A stretch of 64,000 nt of DNA from Prevotella sp. (GTDB lineage: Bacteria; Bacteroidota; Bacteroidia; Bacteroidales; Bacteroidaceae). Below the pieces are notes generated by a model. The model was not told the DNA's origin and did no database searches. It saw nothing but the letters and a program-made list of their open reading frames with translations. Shown piece by piece: positions 56,114 through 63,831 of the stretch. Made by a program: the position numbers and the translations under genes. Location: the NCBI GenBank assembly GCA_017474925.1, contig JAFVGN010000034.1, forward strand, positions 1 through 64,000, written 5' to 3'. Every line of letters begins with the position of its first letter. The stretch's first letter is position 1.

Positions 56114-56274
56114 AGATATTGTTTTATGTCATTAAGACGTTTGACAGCCCTTCTTGTCATCATGCCGCATGTTTCCTTCTAAGAGCGGTAACAGTAACAC
56201 CAGCATCAGCGCAGGCAAAAAGCCAAACAACGCAAAAAGGAGGAAAACGCAAGGCAAAATGGAGGTAATAGTAT

Positions 56275-56309
56275 AGGGAATTTCCCCAACGGTTATAGGG
56301 GAAATCCCT
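56275..56309. promoter_or_regulatory. Operator-like dyad before the plug-like gene
   Basis: AGGGAATTTCCCC (56275-56287) and GGGGAAATCCCT (56298-56309) are complementary with one bulged base. It lies about 25 bases upstream of the TATCTTTG element, a position suited to a repressor or activator site. Confidence 0.45.
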
Positions 56310-56331
56310 TCTGCTTTAAGATAAAATTATG

Positions 56332-56339
56332 TATCTTTG
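56332..56339 (+). promoter_or_regulatory. Promoter -7 element for the plug-like gene
   Basis: TATCTTTG ends 4 bases before the ATG at 56344, so the leader is nearly absent or the true start is a later codon. Confidence 0.45.
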
Positions 56340-56343
56340 CAGC

Positions 56344-57024
56344 ATGAAACGATTACTACTCCTATTATTATATATTGTTGCATTGTTGCCCTGCAAGGCA
56401 CAGGGCAACGGCAAATTGCCACAGCTTGAGGTGAAGCAACGCAAAGGGAACATGCTGGTAAAACTGCACAACTACAACGACACTACTTTACTTGTTTGTG
56501 TCATTCAAGGCAGCGGTAACAATCTGGAAGCTGACTATTACCCAGATAAGGTACTCATGGTCAGTGGTACTCTGCTTAACAGGGGAGCCGCAACAATATC
56601 TATCCGCACGAAAGAATCCGATGAAGTCATTGCGCGTTGCGACACCACCATCAGGCTGGAAAATGCCACATTTGGTCTGCCTGAGGTCACGGTGTCAGGA
56701 ATGAAGCGTCCTATCAAATCCACCATTTCCCATAGCATGGGATTACCCTCGTTTATGTTTACAGAGAATCATCCGAAACTAAAGATATTTAAGGATCTGA
56801 ACATGTTGTTGAATAATATTGGTGTGAAGCGCGGCACTGGCGAGTATGGACAAATCTACTTCTACGCACAGATTGTAGTGGTTGACAGCAAAGGGGAGAT
56901 TGACCCCGTTCCACCCATTTCCATATCACCCAGTGACATCAAGCAACTTGATTTCTACAGAACGAAACGGACAGATCCAGATATTGTCGTCATACAACTA
57001 AAACAGAATAGCGCTTCGCATTAA
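56344..57024 (+). CDS. Secreted protein with a TonB-receptor-plug-like segment
   Basis: 226 residues from MKRLLLLLLYIVALLP, signal peptide ending CKAQ. Residues about 25-110 are beta-rich. From about 112 it reads FGLPEVTVSGMKRPIKSTIS, DLNMLLNNIGVKRGTGEYGQ and a C-terminal PISISPSDIKQLDFYRTKR. That order resembles the plug domain of TonB-dependent receptors (LEEVVVTG..., ISPSDIESVEVLK), but no barrel follows. It could be a free plug-like adaptor or a distant hypothetical. Low certainty on function. Confidence 0.6.
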   Translation: MKRLLLLLLYIVALLPCKAQGNGKLPQLEVKQRKGNMLVKLHNYNDTTLLVCVIQGSGNNLEADYYPDKVLMVSGTLLNRGAATISIRTKESDEVIARCDTTIRLENATFGLPEVTVSGMKRPIKSTISHSMGLPSFMFTENHPKLKIFKDLNMLLNNIGVKRGTGEYGQIYFYAQIVVVDSKGEIDPVPPISISPSDIKQLDFYRTKRTDPDIVVIQLKQNSASH

Positions 57025-57051
57025 ACAAAACTGGGCGCAACAAGTATCTTA

Positions 57052-57150
57052 TATCGATTTACCCTACACCCTACACTCAAATCTTCTGGAACGCCGATAT
57101 ACAAAGGGATTGAGAGGAGTGTAGGGTGGTCGTGACCCTACACTCACCCT
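57052..57150. repeat. Left 99-bp inverted repeat arm of the vapE/DUF6078 unit
   Basis: Matches the reverse complement of 58717-58815 in 97 of 99 positions. It contains several ACCCTACACTC boxes in both orientations, and within the arm GAGTGTAGGGT pairs with ACCCTACACTC around a 7-base loop. Confidence 0.9.
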
Positions 57151-57432
57151 TACCTCACCCTACACTCAGATGTCATTACTACAGGTCAGCAGAATGCTGA
57201 ACGAAAGTTAGCGGACAGGGAAAGCCTGGCTTGCTGTTTTTCCGTAGGGAGCAAACTCTGATTCCGTAGGCAGCGAACTGGCAGTCCGTGCCCGTCGGAC
57301 TGATGGATTGTCTTAATAGCATCGATTACCAGCCTTAATACCTTTTTGTTTTTCTGCCAAATCGAAGTGTTAATTAAACAGATTTTAACAAGATATTCTG
57401 AGGGAAAGCTTGCAAACCGCAATTTTATTTTG

Positions 57433-57504
57433 TACCTTTGCAAGTGAAAACTGCGAGAATGGGCTGCACTCGGCAAAATTCAAGCAAGCTTGATTCTGCT
57501 CTCG
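57433..57504 (+). promoter_or_regulatory. Promoter plus CTCGG-type leader (copy 4) of the vapE unit
   Basis: TACCTTTG (57433-57440) is a -7 element. CTCGGC starts at 57469, followed by the perfect core TCAAGC-AA-GCTTGA and TGCTCTCG ending at 57504. The first gene starts 83 bases later. Confidence 0.55.
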
Positions 57505-57587
57505 TTGGCACCATCCTTGCAGATGAAAAGCACGTCATGAAAAACGTAGCCTATAACCATTATTGTTATCCGTTTTAATCTATTATT

Positions 57588-58238
57588 ATGGAGAAAAACC
57601 TACTCATTAAGGGTGAGGCACTTCAAGCCTCTGTGGTCTCAGCACTTGCTGCTGAGCAGTTCTTGAACGAACACTACTTGTTCCGTCGCAACCAACTGAA
57701 CGGAAAGGTGGAGTTCTCTACTAAGCCTGCCGAAGGACAGGAGCCGGCTTTCCGTCCGCTGACGCAGGAGGCGCTCAACAGCATTATCCTGCAAGCCAAG
57801 CGCGAGGACATCTGCGAGGGTGCCAATCCGAAGACGGACATCGTGGAGTTTATTCATTCTGAAGAGGTACACGCGTACGATCCCATTGGCTGTTATCTTA
57901 ACAGCCTGCCCCAGTGGGACGGACAGAACCATGTAGCTTCGTACTGGTTCAACAACGACGAGGTGGCCCGCATTCAACAGTTGAATCAGGGCTATATGGA
58001 GCAGAAGGACATTGTGGAAATCATCAAGGTCTGCTTCCGCAAGCCTGAGGAGGGTGAGCACGTCAAGTCGATGAACACCTCGGAGTTGTTGAGTGTCATT
58101 CAAAACAAGTATCCAACGGTTCCTGACAGGATGAGCACAAGGGTTCGTCTGGGTCAGGCCATGAAGTTGCTGGAATACGACAGCACCAGTCGAGGCCACA
58201 CTTCTTACTACAAGGCAGTACCATTGACAGCGGCATGA
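57588..58238 (+). CDS. Shortened VapE-like protein lacking its ATPase core
   Basis: 216 residues. Residues about 1-117 match the N-terminal part of Bacteroidales virulence-associated protein E (EQFLNEHYLFRRNQLNGKVEF, YDPIGCYLNSLPQWDGQNHVA). At about 118 the sequence passes straight to the DUF3874-like C-terminus (YWFNNDEVARIQQLNQGYM, EGEHVKSMNTSELLSVIQNK). The P-loop helicase/primase-type core, several hundred residues in full-length VapE, is missing, yet the frame is intact. It may be a regulatory or DNA-binding derivative. It is 6 bases upstream of the DUF6078 gene. Confidence 0.75.
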   Translation: MEKNLLIKGEALQASVVSALAAEQFLNEHYLFRRNQLNGKVEFSTKPAEGQEPAFRPLTQEALNSIILQAKREDICEGANPKTDIVEFIHSEEVHAYDPIGCYLNSLPQWDGQNHVASYWFNNDEVARIQQLNQGYMEQKDIVEIIKVCFRKPEEGEHVKSMNTSELLSVIQNKYPTVPDRMSTRVRLGQAMKLLEYDSTSRGHTSYYKAVPLTAA

Positions 58239-58244
58239 AAACAA

Positions 58245-58694
58245 ATGATGATGATGACAGAACAGGAACTCTTCAAGGAGAAAGCCCTAAGCGGCTACAC
58301 CGTTTGTTTTGCAGAGCAGTGCCCATTGAAAGGGCATTGCCTGCATTATCTGGTGGGTCAGCAGTTGCCAGACTCACGAAGCACTTATCATTGCGTCAAT
58401 CCGCGCTATCAGGGAGTGGGCACAGACCATTGCCCGCTTTTCCGCCATTCGGCAAAGGTGAAGTTTGCTCAGGGCATGATGCATATCTTCAACGACGATA
58501 TGCCACGCAAGGTAGAACCATTCGTACGCACTAATCTCATTGCCAGTCATTGCAAGACTTACTATTATGAGTTCCGCAACGGAACGCGTCTCATTCCTCC
58601 TGCCATCCAAGAGGAGATTCGCCGTCTCTTCCGTGAGGCAGGCTGGAAAGAAGACATCCATTTCGACAGCTATGTGGAGGATTACGACTGGTGA
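58245..58694 (+). CDS. DUF6078-family protein, Cys-rich
   Basis: 149 residues, no signal peptide. The N-terminus has spaced Cys (CFAEQCPLKGHCLHYLV, CVNPRYQGVGTDHCPLFR), a likely metal site, then MMHIFNDDMPRKVEPFVRTN, CKTYYYEFRNGTRLIPPA and a C-terminal EEIRRLFREAGWKEDIHF. This matches the Bacteroidales DUF6078 family of unknown role, often found beside VapE-like genes. It starts with four consecutive ATG codons. It is the last gene before the right repeat arm. Confidence 0.75.
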   Translation: MMMMTEQELFKEKALSGYTVCFAEQCPLKGHCLHYLVGQQLPDSRSTYHCVNPRYQGVGTDHCPLFRHSAKVKFAQGMMHIFNDDMPRKVEPFVRTNLIASHCKTYYYEFRNGTRLIPPAIQEEIRRLFREAGWKEDIHFDSYVEDYDW

Positions 58695-58716
58695 CGTCTG
58701 AGTGAGGGGTCAGTGT

Positions 58717-58815
58717 AGGGTGAGTGTAGGGTCAAGACCACCCTACACTCCTCTCAATCCCTTTTTATATCGGCGTTCCAGAAGATTTGAGTGTAGGGTG
58801 TAGGGTAAATCGATA
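58717..58815. repeat. Right 99-bp inverted repeat arm of the vapE/DUF6078 unit
   Basis: Reverse complement of the left arm at 57052-57150 with two differences. It begins 22 bases after the DUF6078 stop, and its internal hairpin could also end that transcript. Confidence 0.9.
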
Positions 58816-58897
58816 AAAAGCGTTTTCTGAAAAGTTGAACCTGTTACCTTATTTCATTTTTTATTAAACCACATCCTGAATACGGGCTCTTTTTACC

Positions 58898-60226
58898 TCA
58901 CTGCTTCAGCCACTGCCAGCGACGGGCCCAGTCTTCCAGAATATCCTGTCGCCATTTGCGCTGGGTCTTGGCGCCTTGCCACTTACCCTCGTATTGGGAA
59001 CGGTCAGGTAAGTCGCTATACCAGTTTTCGCCTAACGGATAGTCGTTGGCATCGGACTTTCCAGGCCATACATCATCGACGACAAACGAGCCCTTGAGGC
59101 CGTTCAGTTTCTTGATGGGTGATGAGATGGTGTAGCTGAGACGGGCTGGCGCCTTAGGTGAGTAGCGTAGCACATACTGTCCATCGCCCACATAATAGCC
59201 TGCCCATTGTTGTTTGTCAATAGTGGCAATGAAACAGACACTGTCCTCAGCAATGTCCTTTTTTCTTGGTCCCTTGAAATACCACTCCACCACGCTGTAA
59301 ACGGGAATTGTATCGTGATCAGTAGTTTGCCCATGGAATACTCGTCGTGATGAATGCTTGATAGGTGCAAAGCGCCCTCCCCATGATTCACTTGTAGGAT
59401 CGTTCGGATTGCCATGCATCAAATATAGTAAGGAAGGGGTATCGCCCATCTTGACCACACCATTGTAATAGCCTGCAAAGTCGTGCCCCATATAGCCAGC
59501 CCCTTTCATGGCGTAGTCGTAATAACCAGTGCCATAGCGATTCTGATCTGCCTCCATTCCTTTGTACTGCTCAATGAGTTCCATCTTGTCGTTGTCAGTG
59601 ATGAAACCGCGATAGGTGGCATTATTCTCTATCATCCAAAGGTTGGGATGGTTCTTTGCAATATAGGCATAACTGTTGGCACCCCACTTTTTGTTAGGTC
59701 CGCCAATCCAGTAGACACGAATCTTGCTCTCAATATCAGGTGCATCGTGCAAGGCTTGTGCCACATCTTCTAGTGTTCCCCAAACCAAAACCCATAGAGG
59801 TTGGTCGCTCTGACGGCGGGCACACTGGATGATCCACTCAGAGCCTTCTGTAGATTCTGCATAACCCTTGAGCGGCATCAAACTTTTACGGCCTTGCTTT
59901 GCGAGAACACGTAATGCGTCAGGCGACAGGAGCATGGGGTTCTTTTTCTTCAGTTTGGGATAATCCTTCTCATAGAGACTGATCATACGCAGGATTTCCT
60001 CTTTCGATCCACTGCCAAACGAGGGCGATGACACAAGACCCTCCAGATTGAACAAATCGGAGTACATCATCAGATGAACCATCGACTGGTTGTCATCGGG
60101 GTCGGTACCACCGATATCCGTACTGATCAAGACACGAGGGCGCTCTATGGGTTTAGCTGAAATCGTGCCAGCCAGTGATAGGATACCAGCCAGCACGAGA
60201 AATATAGTTTGTCTTGTATTGTTCAT
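58898..60226 (-). CDS. DUF1593 nucleoside-hydrolase-like secreted protein
   Basis: 442 residues from MNNTRQTIFLVLAGI, signal peptide ending TISAK. The N-terminal domain has the nucleoside-hydrolase-like RVLISTDIGGTDPDDNQSM (Asp-rich metal site), LEGLVSSPSFGSGS and LWVLVWGTLEDVAQAL; the C-terminal part (about 330-400) is a beta-sandwich (VEWYFKGP, RLSYTISSPI). DUF1593 proteins are exported and may cleave N-glycosidic or related bonds; the substrate is unknown. A longer frame overlaps the FGGY kinase and is rejected. Last gene of the operon. Confidence 0.82.
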   Translation of the reverse strand: MNNTRQTIFLVLAGILSLAGTISAKPIERPRVLISTDIGGTDPDDNQSMVHLMMYSDLFNLEGLVSSPSFGSGSKEEILRMISLYEKDYPKLKKKNPMLLSPDALRVLAKQGRKSLMPLKGYAESTEGSEWIIQCARRQSDQPLWVLVWGTLEDVAQALHDAPDIESKIRVYWIGGPNKKWGANSYAYIAKNHPNLWMIENNATYRGFITDNDKMELIEQYKGMEADQNRYGTGYYDYAMKGAGYMGHDFAGYYNGVVKMGDTPSLLYLMHGNPNDPTSESWGGRFAPIKHSSRRVFHGQTTDHDTIPVYSVVEWYFKGPRKKDIAEDSVCFIATIDKQQWAGYYVGDGQYVLRYSPKAPARLSYTISSPIKKLNGLKGSFVVDDVWPGKSDANDYPLGENWYSDLPDRSQYEGKWQGAKTQRKWRQDILEDWARRWQWLKQ

Positions 60227-60230
60227 GAAA

Positions 60231-61778
60231 TCATTTGATGAGTTGGTTGACGGCATTGCGCCAGCCCTGATACAGATTGTTCTTCTGCTTGTTAGGCTGA
60301 GGCTGAATGACCTGTGTGACCTTTCGCAAGGGTGCCACTTCGTCGAAACTGCTCCATACCCCACGGGCAAAGCCGTTCATGATAACAGCACCGAGGGCTG
60401 AGGCATCGTCCACCTCCGTACAAACCACTGGCGTGTCGAGCATATCAGCCTGGAACTGCATCAGGAACTTGTTCTTCGTGGGGCCGCCGTCTGCAGCAAT
60501 CTCTTTCAGTCGTCCGCCCGTAGCACGGGCCATTACGTCAATCAAATCTTTAATCTGATAAGCAATACTTTCCAATGCAGCACGCAGGAAGTGAGCCTTT
60601 GTCGTAGCGAAGGTCAGTCCGAAGACAGCCCCCTTGACCTCGCTCTGCCACCAGGGAGCACCCAGTCCTGAGAAGGCCGGTACGATATAGACGCCACCAT
60701 TGTCCTCAACAGAGGTTGCCTGTGCTTCCATCTCTGACGGATGACCCACCAGCTGCAACTGGTCGGCAATCCATTTCAGCGTTGCACCTGTACTGTAGAT
60801 GTTGCCTTCGAAACCATAGTAGGTCTTGCCGAAAGCCGAGAATCCCACACTCGTTACAAGTCCCTCAGGTGCAGCCTTAGGCTCCTCACCGATATTGACC
60901 ATCACACTCGAACCAGTACCATAGGTTACCTTTCCGGAACCTGGCTCAAAACACATCTGCCCGACCAGTGCTCCGTGGGAGTCGCCTAAGACTCCGGCAA
61001 TTTGTATGGGGGTAGGGAACAGTCCTTCACACGTTGTCTCGCCATACACACAGTCGCAAGGCTTCACCTCAGGCATCATCGAGCGTGGAATGTCAAACAA
61101 CCGCAGCAGGTCGTCGTCCCAGTCCAGCGTGTGGATGTTGAACAGCATGGTGCGCGAGGCATTGGTATAGTCGGTGGCGTGCACTTTTCCGCCTGTCAGC
61201 TTCCAGATGAGCCATGTCTCGATGGTACCCATCAGCAGCTCGCCTCGTGAACATGCCTCGCGGGCACCCTCGATGTTGTCGAGGAGCCACTTCACGCCTG
61301 TTGCCGAGAAGTTGGGGTCTATCAGCAATCCGCTCTTCTGCATCACCATCGGACCCTTTCCTTGAGCACGCAACTGGCGGCACAATTCAGCCCCACGGGT
61401 GTCCTGCCATACAACGGCATGGGCGATGGGCTTCCCTGTCGTTTTGTTCCACACCACCGCTGTTTCACGCTGGTTGGTCAGGCAAAGTGAAGAGTGAAGA
61501 GTGAAGAGTGAAGAATTTGCTGCCGCCATGCTTCCTGCGCCAGTCACTTGCCCGGTAGGAAATTCTTCACTCTTCACTTTTAACTCTTCACTTAAAATCC
61601 GGATGGCCTCTATCATGTTCTGGTAGATCTCTTCGGCGTCGTGCTCCACCCATCCTGTCTGCGGATAGTATTGTTTGTGGTCCACATTGGTGCGCGCCAA
61701 CACCTTGCATTGCTCGTCAAACAGCAGTGCCTTCGTTGACGAGGTGCTTTGGTCTATTGCAATGAATCGTTGTTCCAT
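60231..61778 (-). CDS. glpK: FGGY-family carbohydrate kinase, glycerol-kinase type, with a repeat-derived insert
   Basis: 515 residues. Hallmarks of glycerol kinase: FIAIDQSTSSTKALLFD (phosphate 1), GWVEHDAEEIYQN, LTNQRETAVVWNKTTGKP (glycerol-binding Arg-Glu), AGVLGDSHGALVGQ and VTYGTGSSVMVNIG, with an adenosine motif ADGGPTKNKFLMQFQADML. Between IRI (60) and TNQRE (101) the protein carries LSEELKVKSEEF (62-73) and NSSLFTLHSSLC (88-99), encoded by inverted copies of the GTGAAGAGTGAAGAAT repeat; this replaces a loop and strand of about 14-18 residues in normal GlpK. Activity may be affected. Genes for transketolase halves lie upstream. Confidence 0.85.
   Translation of the reverse strand: MEQRFIAIDQSTSSTKALLFDEQCKVLARTNVDHKQYYPQTGWVEHDAEEIYQNMIEAIRILSEELKVKSEEFPTGQVTGAGSMAAANSSLFTLHSSLCLTNQRETAVVWNKTTGKPIAHAVVWQDTRGAELCRQLRAQGKGPMVMQKSGLLIDPNFSATGVKWLLDNIEGAREACSRGELLMGTIETWLIWKLTGGKVHATDYTNASRTMLFNIHTLDWDDDLLRLFDIPRSMMPEVKPCDCVYGETTCEGLFPTPIQIAGVLGDSHGALVGQMCFEPGSGKVTYGTGSSVMVNIGEEPKAAPEGLVTSVGFSAFGKTYYGFEGNIYSTGATLKWIADQLQLVGHPSEMEAQATSVEDNGGVYIVPAFSGLGAPWWQSEVKGAVFGLTFATTKAHFLRAALESIAYQIKDLIDVMARATGGRLKEIAADGGPTKNKFLMQFQADMLDTPVVCTEVDDASALGAVIMNGFARGVWSSFDEVAPLRKVTQVIQPQPNKQKNNLYQGWRNAVNQLIK
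61484..61594. repeat. Inverted GTGAAGAGTGAAGAAT repeat pair inside the kinase gene
   Basis: 61484-61518 (AAAGTGAAGAGTGAAGAGTG... to AATTT) matches the reverse complement of 61560-61594 in 32 of 35 positions. The 41 bases between the arms encode PTGQVTGAGSMAA. The reading frame stays open through both arms, so the insertion is translated. Confidence 0.85.
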
Positions 61779-61799
61779 TTATCACATGACTTTCATTAC

Positions 61800-62723
61800 T
61801 TATTTGATAAAGCTGCTCACAGCCTTCACAATGCCTTCGGCATCCAGACCGTAGTGATGGAAGATTTCTGCGTTGGTGCCATGAACCACGTTCTCGTCAG
61901 GAATGCCCAGAATGCGAACGGGAACAGGATTCTCCGAGATAGTCTCGCACACCATAGCACCCAAGCCGCCAAACTGTGAGTGCTCCTCAACGGTGACGAT
62001 ACGTCCTGTCTCCTTGGCAGCTTTCTTGATAGCCTCCTCGTCGAAGGGTTTGATCCATGAGCAGTCGAGCACACGCGCCGTGATGCCTTGCTCCTTCAGC
62101 TGCAGGCCTGCCTGCCAGGCGTGGTAAACGGTCTCACCCGTAGCCACGATGGTGACATCCTGACCATCTAGAATCTGAATGGCTTTGCCCACCTCGAAGT
62201 GGAAGTCATCGTCAGCATAGACATCAGGTACGGCAGCACGGCCCACACGGACGTAGCAGGGTTTATTGAAGTCAACCAGGAACTTCACCAGTTTCTTGGT
62301 GACGCGCCAGTCTGAGGGCAGGCAGACGGTCATGCCAGGGAAGGTGCGCAGCACGGCAATGTCATGCAGCGAGTGGTGGGTGGCCCCCAGTGCACCATAA
62401 GCCACACCGCCCGATACTCCTAAGATGGTAACGGGGTTTTCAGAATAGGCCAAGTCCACCTTGACCTGTTCCAGGCTTCGTGCCACATAGAAGCAGGCAG
62501 GGCCACAGCAGAATACTTTCTTACCAGAGTGTGCCAGTCCTGCCGAGATTCCCACGGCATCTTGCTCAGCAATACCACATTCTACAAACTGCTCAGGCAG
62601 TGCGTTGGCATAGTCGCCCAGTGTCACCGAACCACGTGCATCAGTGGTTACGGCAATGATATCTTTGTCCTCACGTGCCAGTTCCAGCAACGTGTAAGTA
62701 AACTGTTTTCTACAAGCAATCAT
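61800..62723 (-). CDS. Transketolase C-terminal subunit
   Basis: 307 residues. Pyr-type TPP domain: DIIAVTTDARGSVTLGDYAN, FVECGIAEQDAVGISAGLAH (the conserved Glu), PVTILGVSGGVAYGALGATHHSLHD and MTVCLPSDWRVTKKL, then a transketolase C domain (TIVATGETVYHAW, VLDCSWIKPFDEEAI, TVEEHSQFGGLGAMV). It pairs with the PP subunit at 62768 to rebuild a full transketolase active site. The next gene, the kinase, starts 21 bases downstream. Confidence 0.92.
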   Translation of the reverse strand: MIACRKQFTYTLLELAREDKDIIAVTTDARGSVTLGDYANALPEQFVECGIAEQDAVGISAGLAHSGKKVFCCGPACFYVARSLEQVKVDLAYSENPVTILGVSGGVAYGALGATHHSLHDIAVLRTFPGMTVCLPSDWRVTKKLVKFLVDFNKPCYVRVGRAAVPDVYADDDFHFEVGKAIQILDGQDVTIVATGETVYHAWQAGLQLKEQGITARVLDCSWIKPFDEEAIKKAAKETGRIVTVEEHSQFGGLGAMVCETISENPVPVRILGIPDENVVHGTNAEIFHHYGLDAEGIVKAVSSFIK

Positions 62724-62731
62724 AATTTTTA

Positions 62732-62770
62732 AATTAGGAATTAGTAATTAGGAATAAGTAATTATGATTA
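62732..62770. repeat. TTAGGAATTAGTAA-type simple repeat at the transketolase junction
   Basis: AATTAGGAATTAGTAATTAG followed by GAATAAGTAATTATGATTA gives repeated AATTAG/AGTAATTA boxes on the plus strand in the 44-base gap, reaching the stop codon of the upstream subunit. Confidence 0.6.
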
Positions 62771-63598
62771 GTTCATATTTTCGATTCGTTTCTCAATCTC
62801 GGCAACGGCTTCTTTGCATTGTTCCTCGTTCAACACGCCGTGGTGCCACTTGGCAATGCCCTCCATGAAGCTGACACCCTTGCCCTTGGTGGTATTCGAC
62901 ACCAGCAGGTGGGGCTTCCTGTTCGTATAGTCGATGGCATCGAAGGTCTTCACGATGTCCTCCATCGAGTCGCCATTCATCTCGATGACGTCCCACCCAA
63001 AGGCACCCCAGCGCTCCTTGATGCTGTCGATGGGCATCACGTTCTCGGTATCACCAGAAATCTGCAGGTGGTTGCGGTCGATAATAGCCACCAGATTGTC
63101 CAGCTCGTACTTATGACCAGCCATGGCAGCCTCGTAGATAGAACCCTCGCCCTGTTCGCCGTCGCCCATCAGCACGTAGGTCTTCCACTGTTTCTTGTCC
63201 ATCTTGGCAGCAATGGCCATGCCTACGCCAATGCCCAGCCCGTGACCCAGCGCACCGCTGTTCACCTCGATGCCTGGCACCTCAATGGTGGGGTGACCAC
63301 TCAGGATGCTTCCAAACTTGCCCAGCGTGTCGAGCACCTCTGGTGCCAAGAACCCCTTGGCCTCTAAGGTTACATACAAAGCCTCCACACAGTGTCCCTT
63401 CGACAACACGAAGCGATCTCTCTCCGCAGCCTTCGGCTCTGCTGGATTCAGGTTCTTCATCACGTGGAAATACAATGCCGTCATCACGTTCAGGCACGAC
63501 AGGTCACCGCCTATGTGACCCGCTTTGGCGGCATACACCACCTCAACAAGACGCTTGCGGTTCTTCTCCGCAAGCAATTCCAATTCTTTTACGTTCAT
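62768..63598 (-). CDS. Transketolase N-terminal subunit
   Basis: 276 residues. PP-type TPP domain: VVYAAKAGHIGGDLSCLNVM, RFVLSKGHCVEALYVTLE, SGALGHGLGIGVGMAIAAKM, VLMGDGEQGEGSIYEAAMAG (the TPP-Mg motif GDG) and LVAIIDRNHLQISG. It ends after TKGKGVSFMEGIAKWHHGV, where the one-chain enzyme would continue. Split transketolases of this kind often serve sugar-specific pathways. First gene of the operon transketolase N, transketolase C, kinase, DUF1593. Confidence 0.92.
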   Translation of the reverse strand: MNVKELELLAEKNRKRLVEVVYAAKAGHIGGDLSCLNVMTALYFHVMKNLNPAEPKAAERDRFVLSKGHCVEALYVTLEAKGFLAPEVLDTLGKFGSILSGHPTIEVPGIEVNSGALGHGLGIGVGMAIAAKMDKKQWKTYVLMGDGEQGEGSIYEAAMAGHKYELDNLVAIIDRNHLQISGDTENVMPIDSIKERWGAFGWDVIEMNGDSMEDIVKTFDAIDYTNRKPHLLVSNTTKGKGVSFMEGIAKWHHGVLNEEQCKEAVAEIEKRIENMN

Positions 63599-63787
63599 AG
63601 TTTTTAAGTATATACTTTTAAACTATAGATGCATTTACGCGGATTTTGTCATCAGTGAGCGATGTTTTTGTAGTACATTCCGAGATTCTTCCAAGCTTCT
63701 CTTTCTTTTGTGTTTTTTTGATATTTGTTTCGTGTGATTACGAAACTTAAATAAATCTAATTGCTTTGCCGTTTCAGCAATAATTCG

Positions 63788-63795
63788 TATCTTTG
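63788..63795 (+). promoter_or_regulatory. Promoter -7 element for the acyltransferase gene
   Basis: TATCTTTG, 36 bases before the ATG at 63832. Confidence 0.55.
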
Positions 63796-63831
63796 CAAAG
63801 TTCAAGGATTTAATCAAAATACAGGAACCTG

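Larger units (their letters stand above)
57025..57587. other. Left part of the vapE unit: repeat arm, direct boxes, promoter and leader
   Basis: No gene is supported in this stretch. It contains the left 99-bp repeat arm, further CCCTACACTC boxes to 57168, two CCGTAGG-G/C-AG boxes near 57240-57275, the TACCTTTG promoter and the CTCGG-type leader. A 96-codon minus frame (57186-57476) runs through these sites and is probably not real. Confidence 0.6.
57052..58815 (+). mobile_element. 1.76-kb inverted-repeat unit carrying vapE-like and DUF6078 genes
   Basis: Two 99-bp arms in inverted orientation (97/99 identical) bound a promoter, a leader and two co-directional genes 6 bases apart. No transposase, integrase or recombinase is present, and no target duplication is evident beyond the arms. 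The near identity of the arms argues for recent copying or maintained pairing. It may be a non-autonomous mobile or phage-satellite-derived element mobilised in trans. It sits cleanly between a secreted-protein gene and the DUF1593 operon. Confidence 0.65.

Noticed and set aside
57186..57476. 96-codon minus frame inside the vapE unit
   Set aside because: It runs through the promoter and leader of the vapE gene and has no family-like features.
57052..58815. Insertion sequence
   Set aside because: Long inverted arms are present, but no transposase-like frame exists inside; kept as an unclassified mobile unit.
60226..60370. 48-codon extension of the DUF1593 protein
   Set aside because: It overlaps the kinase gene out of frame and precedes a clean signal peptide start.
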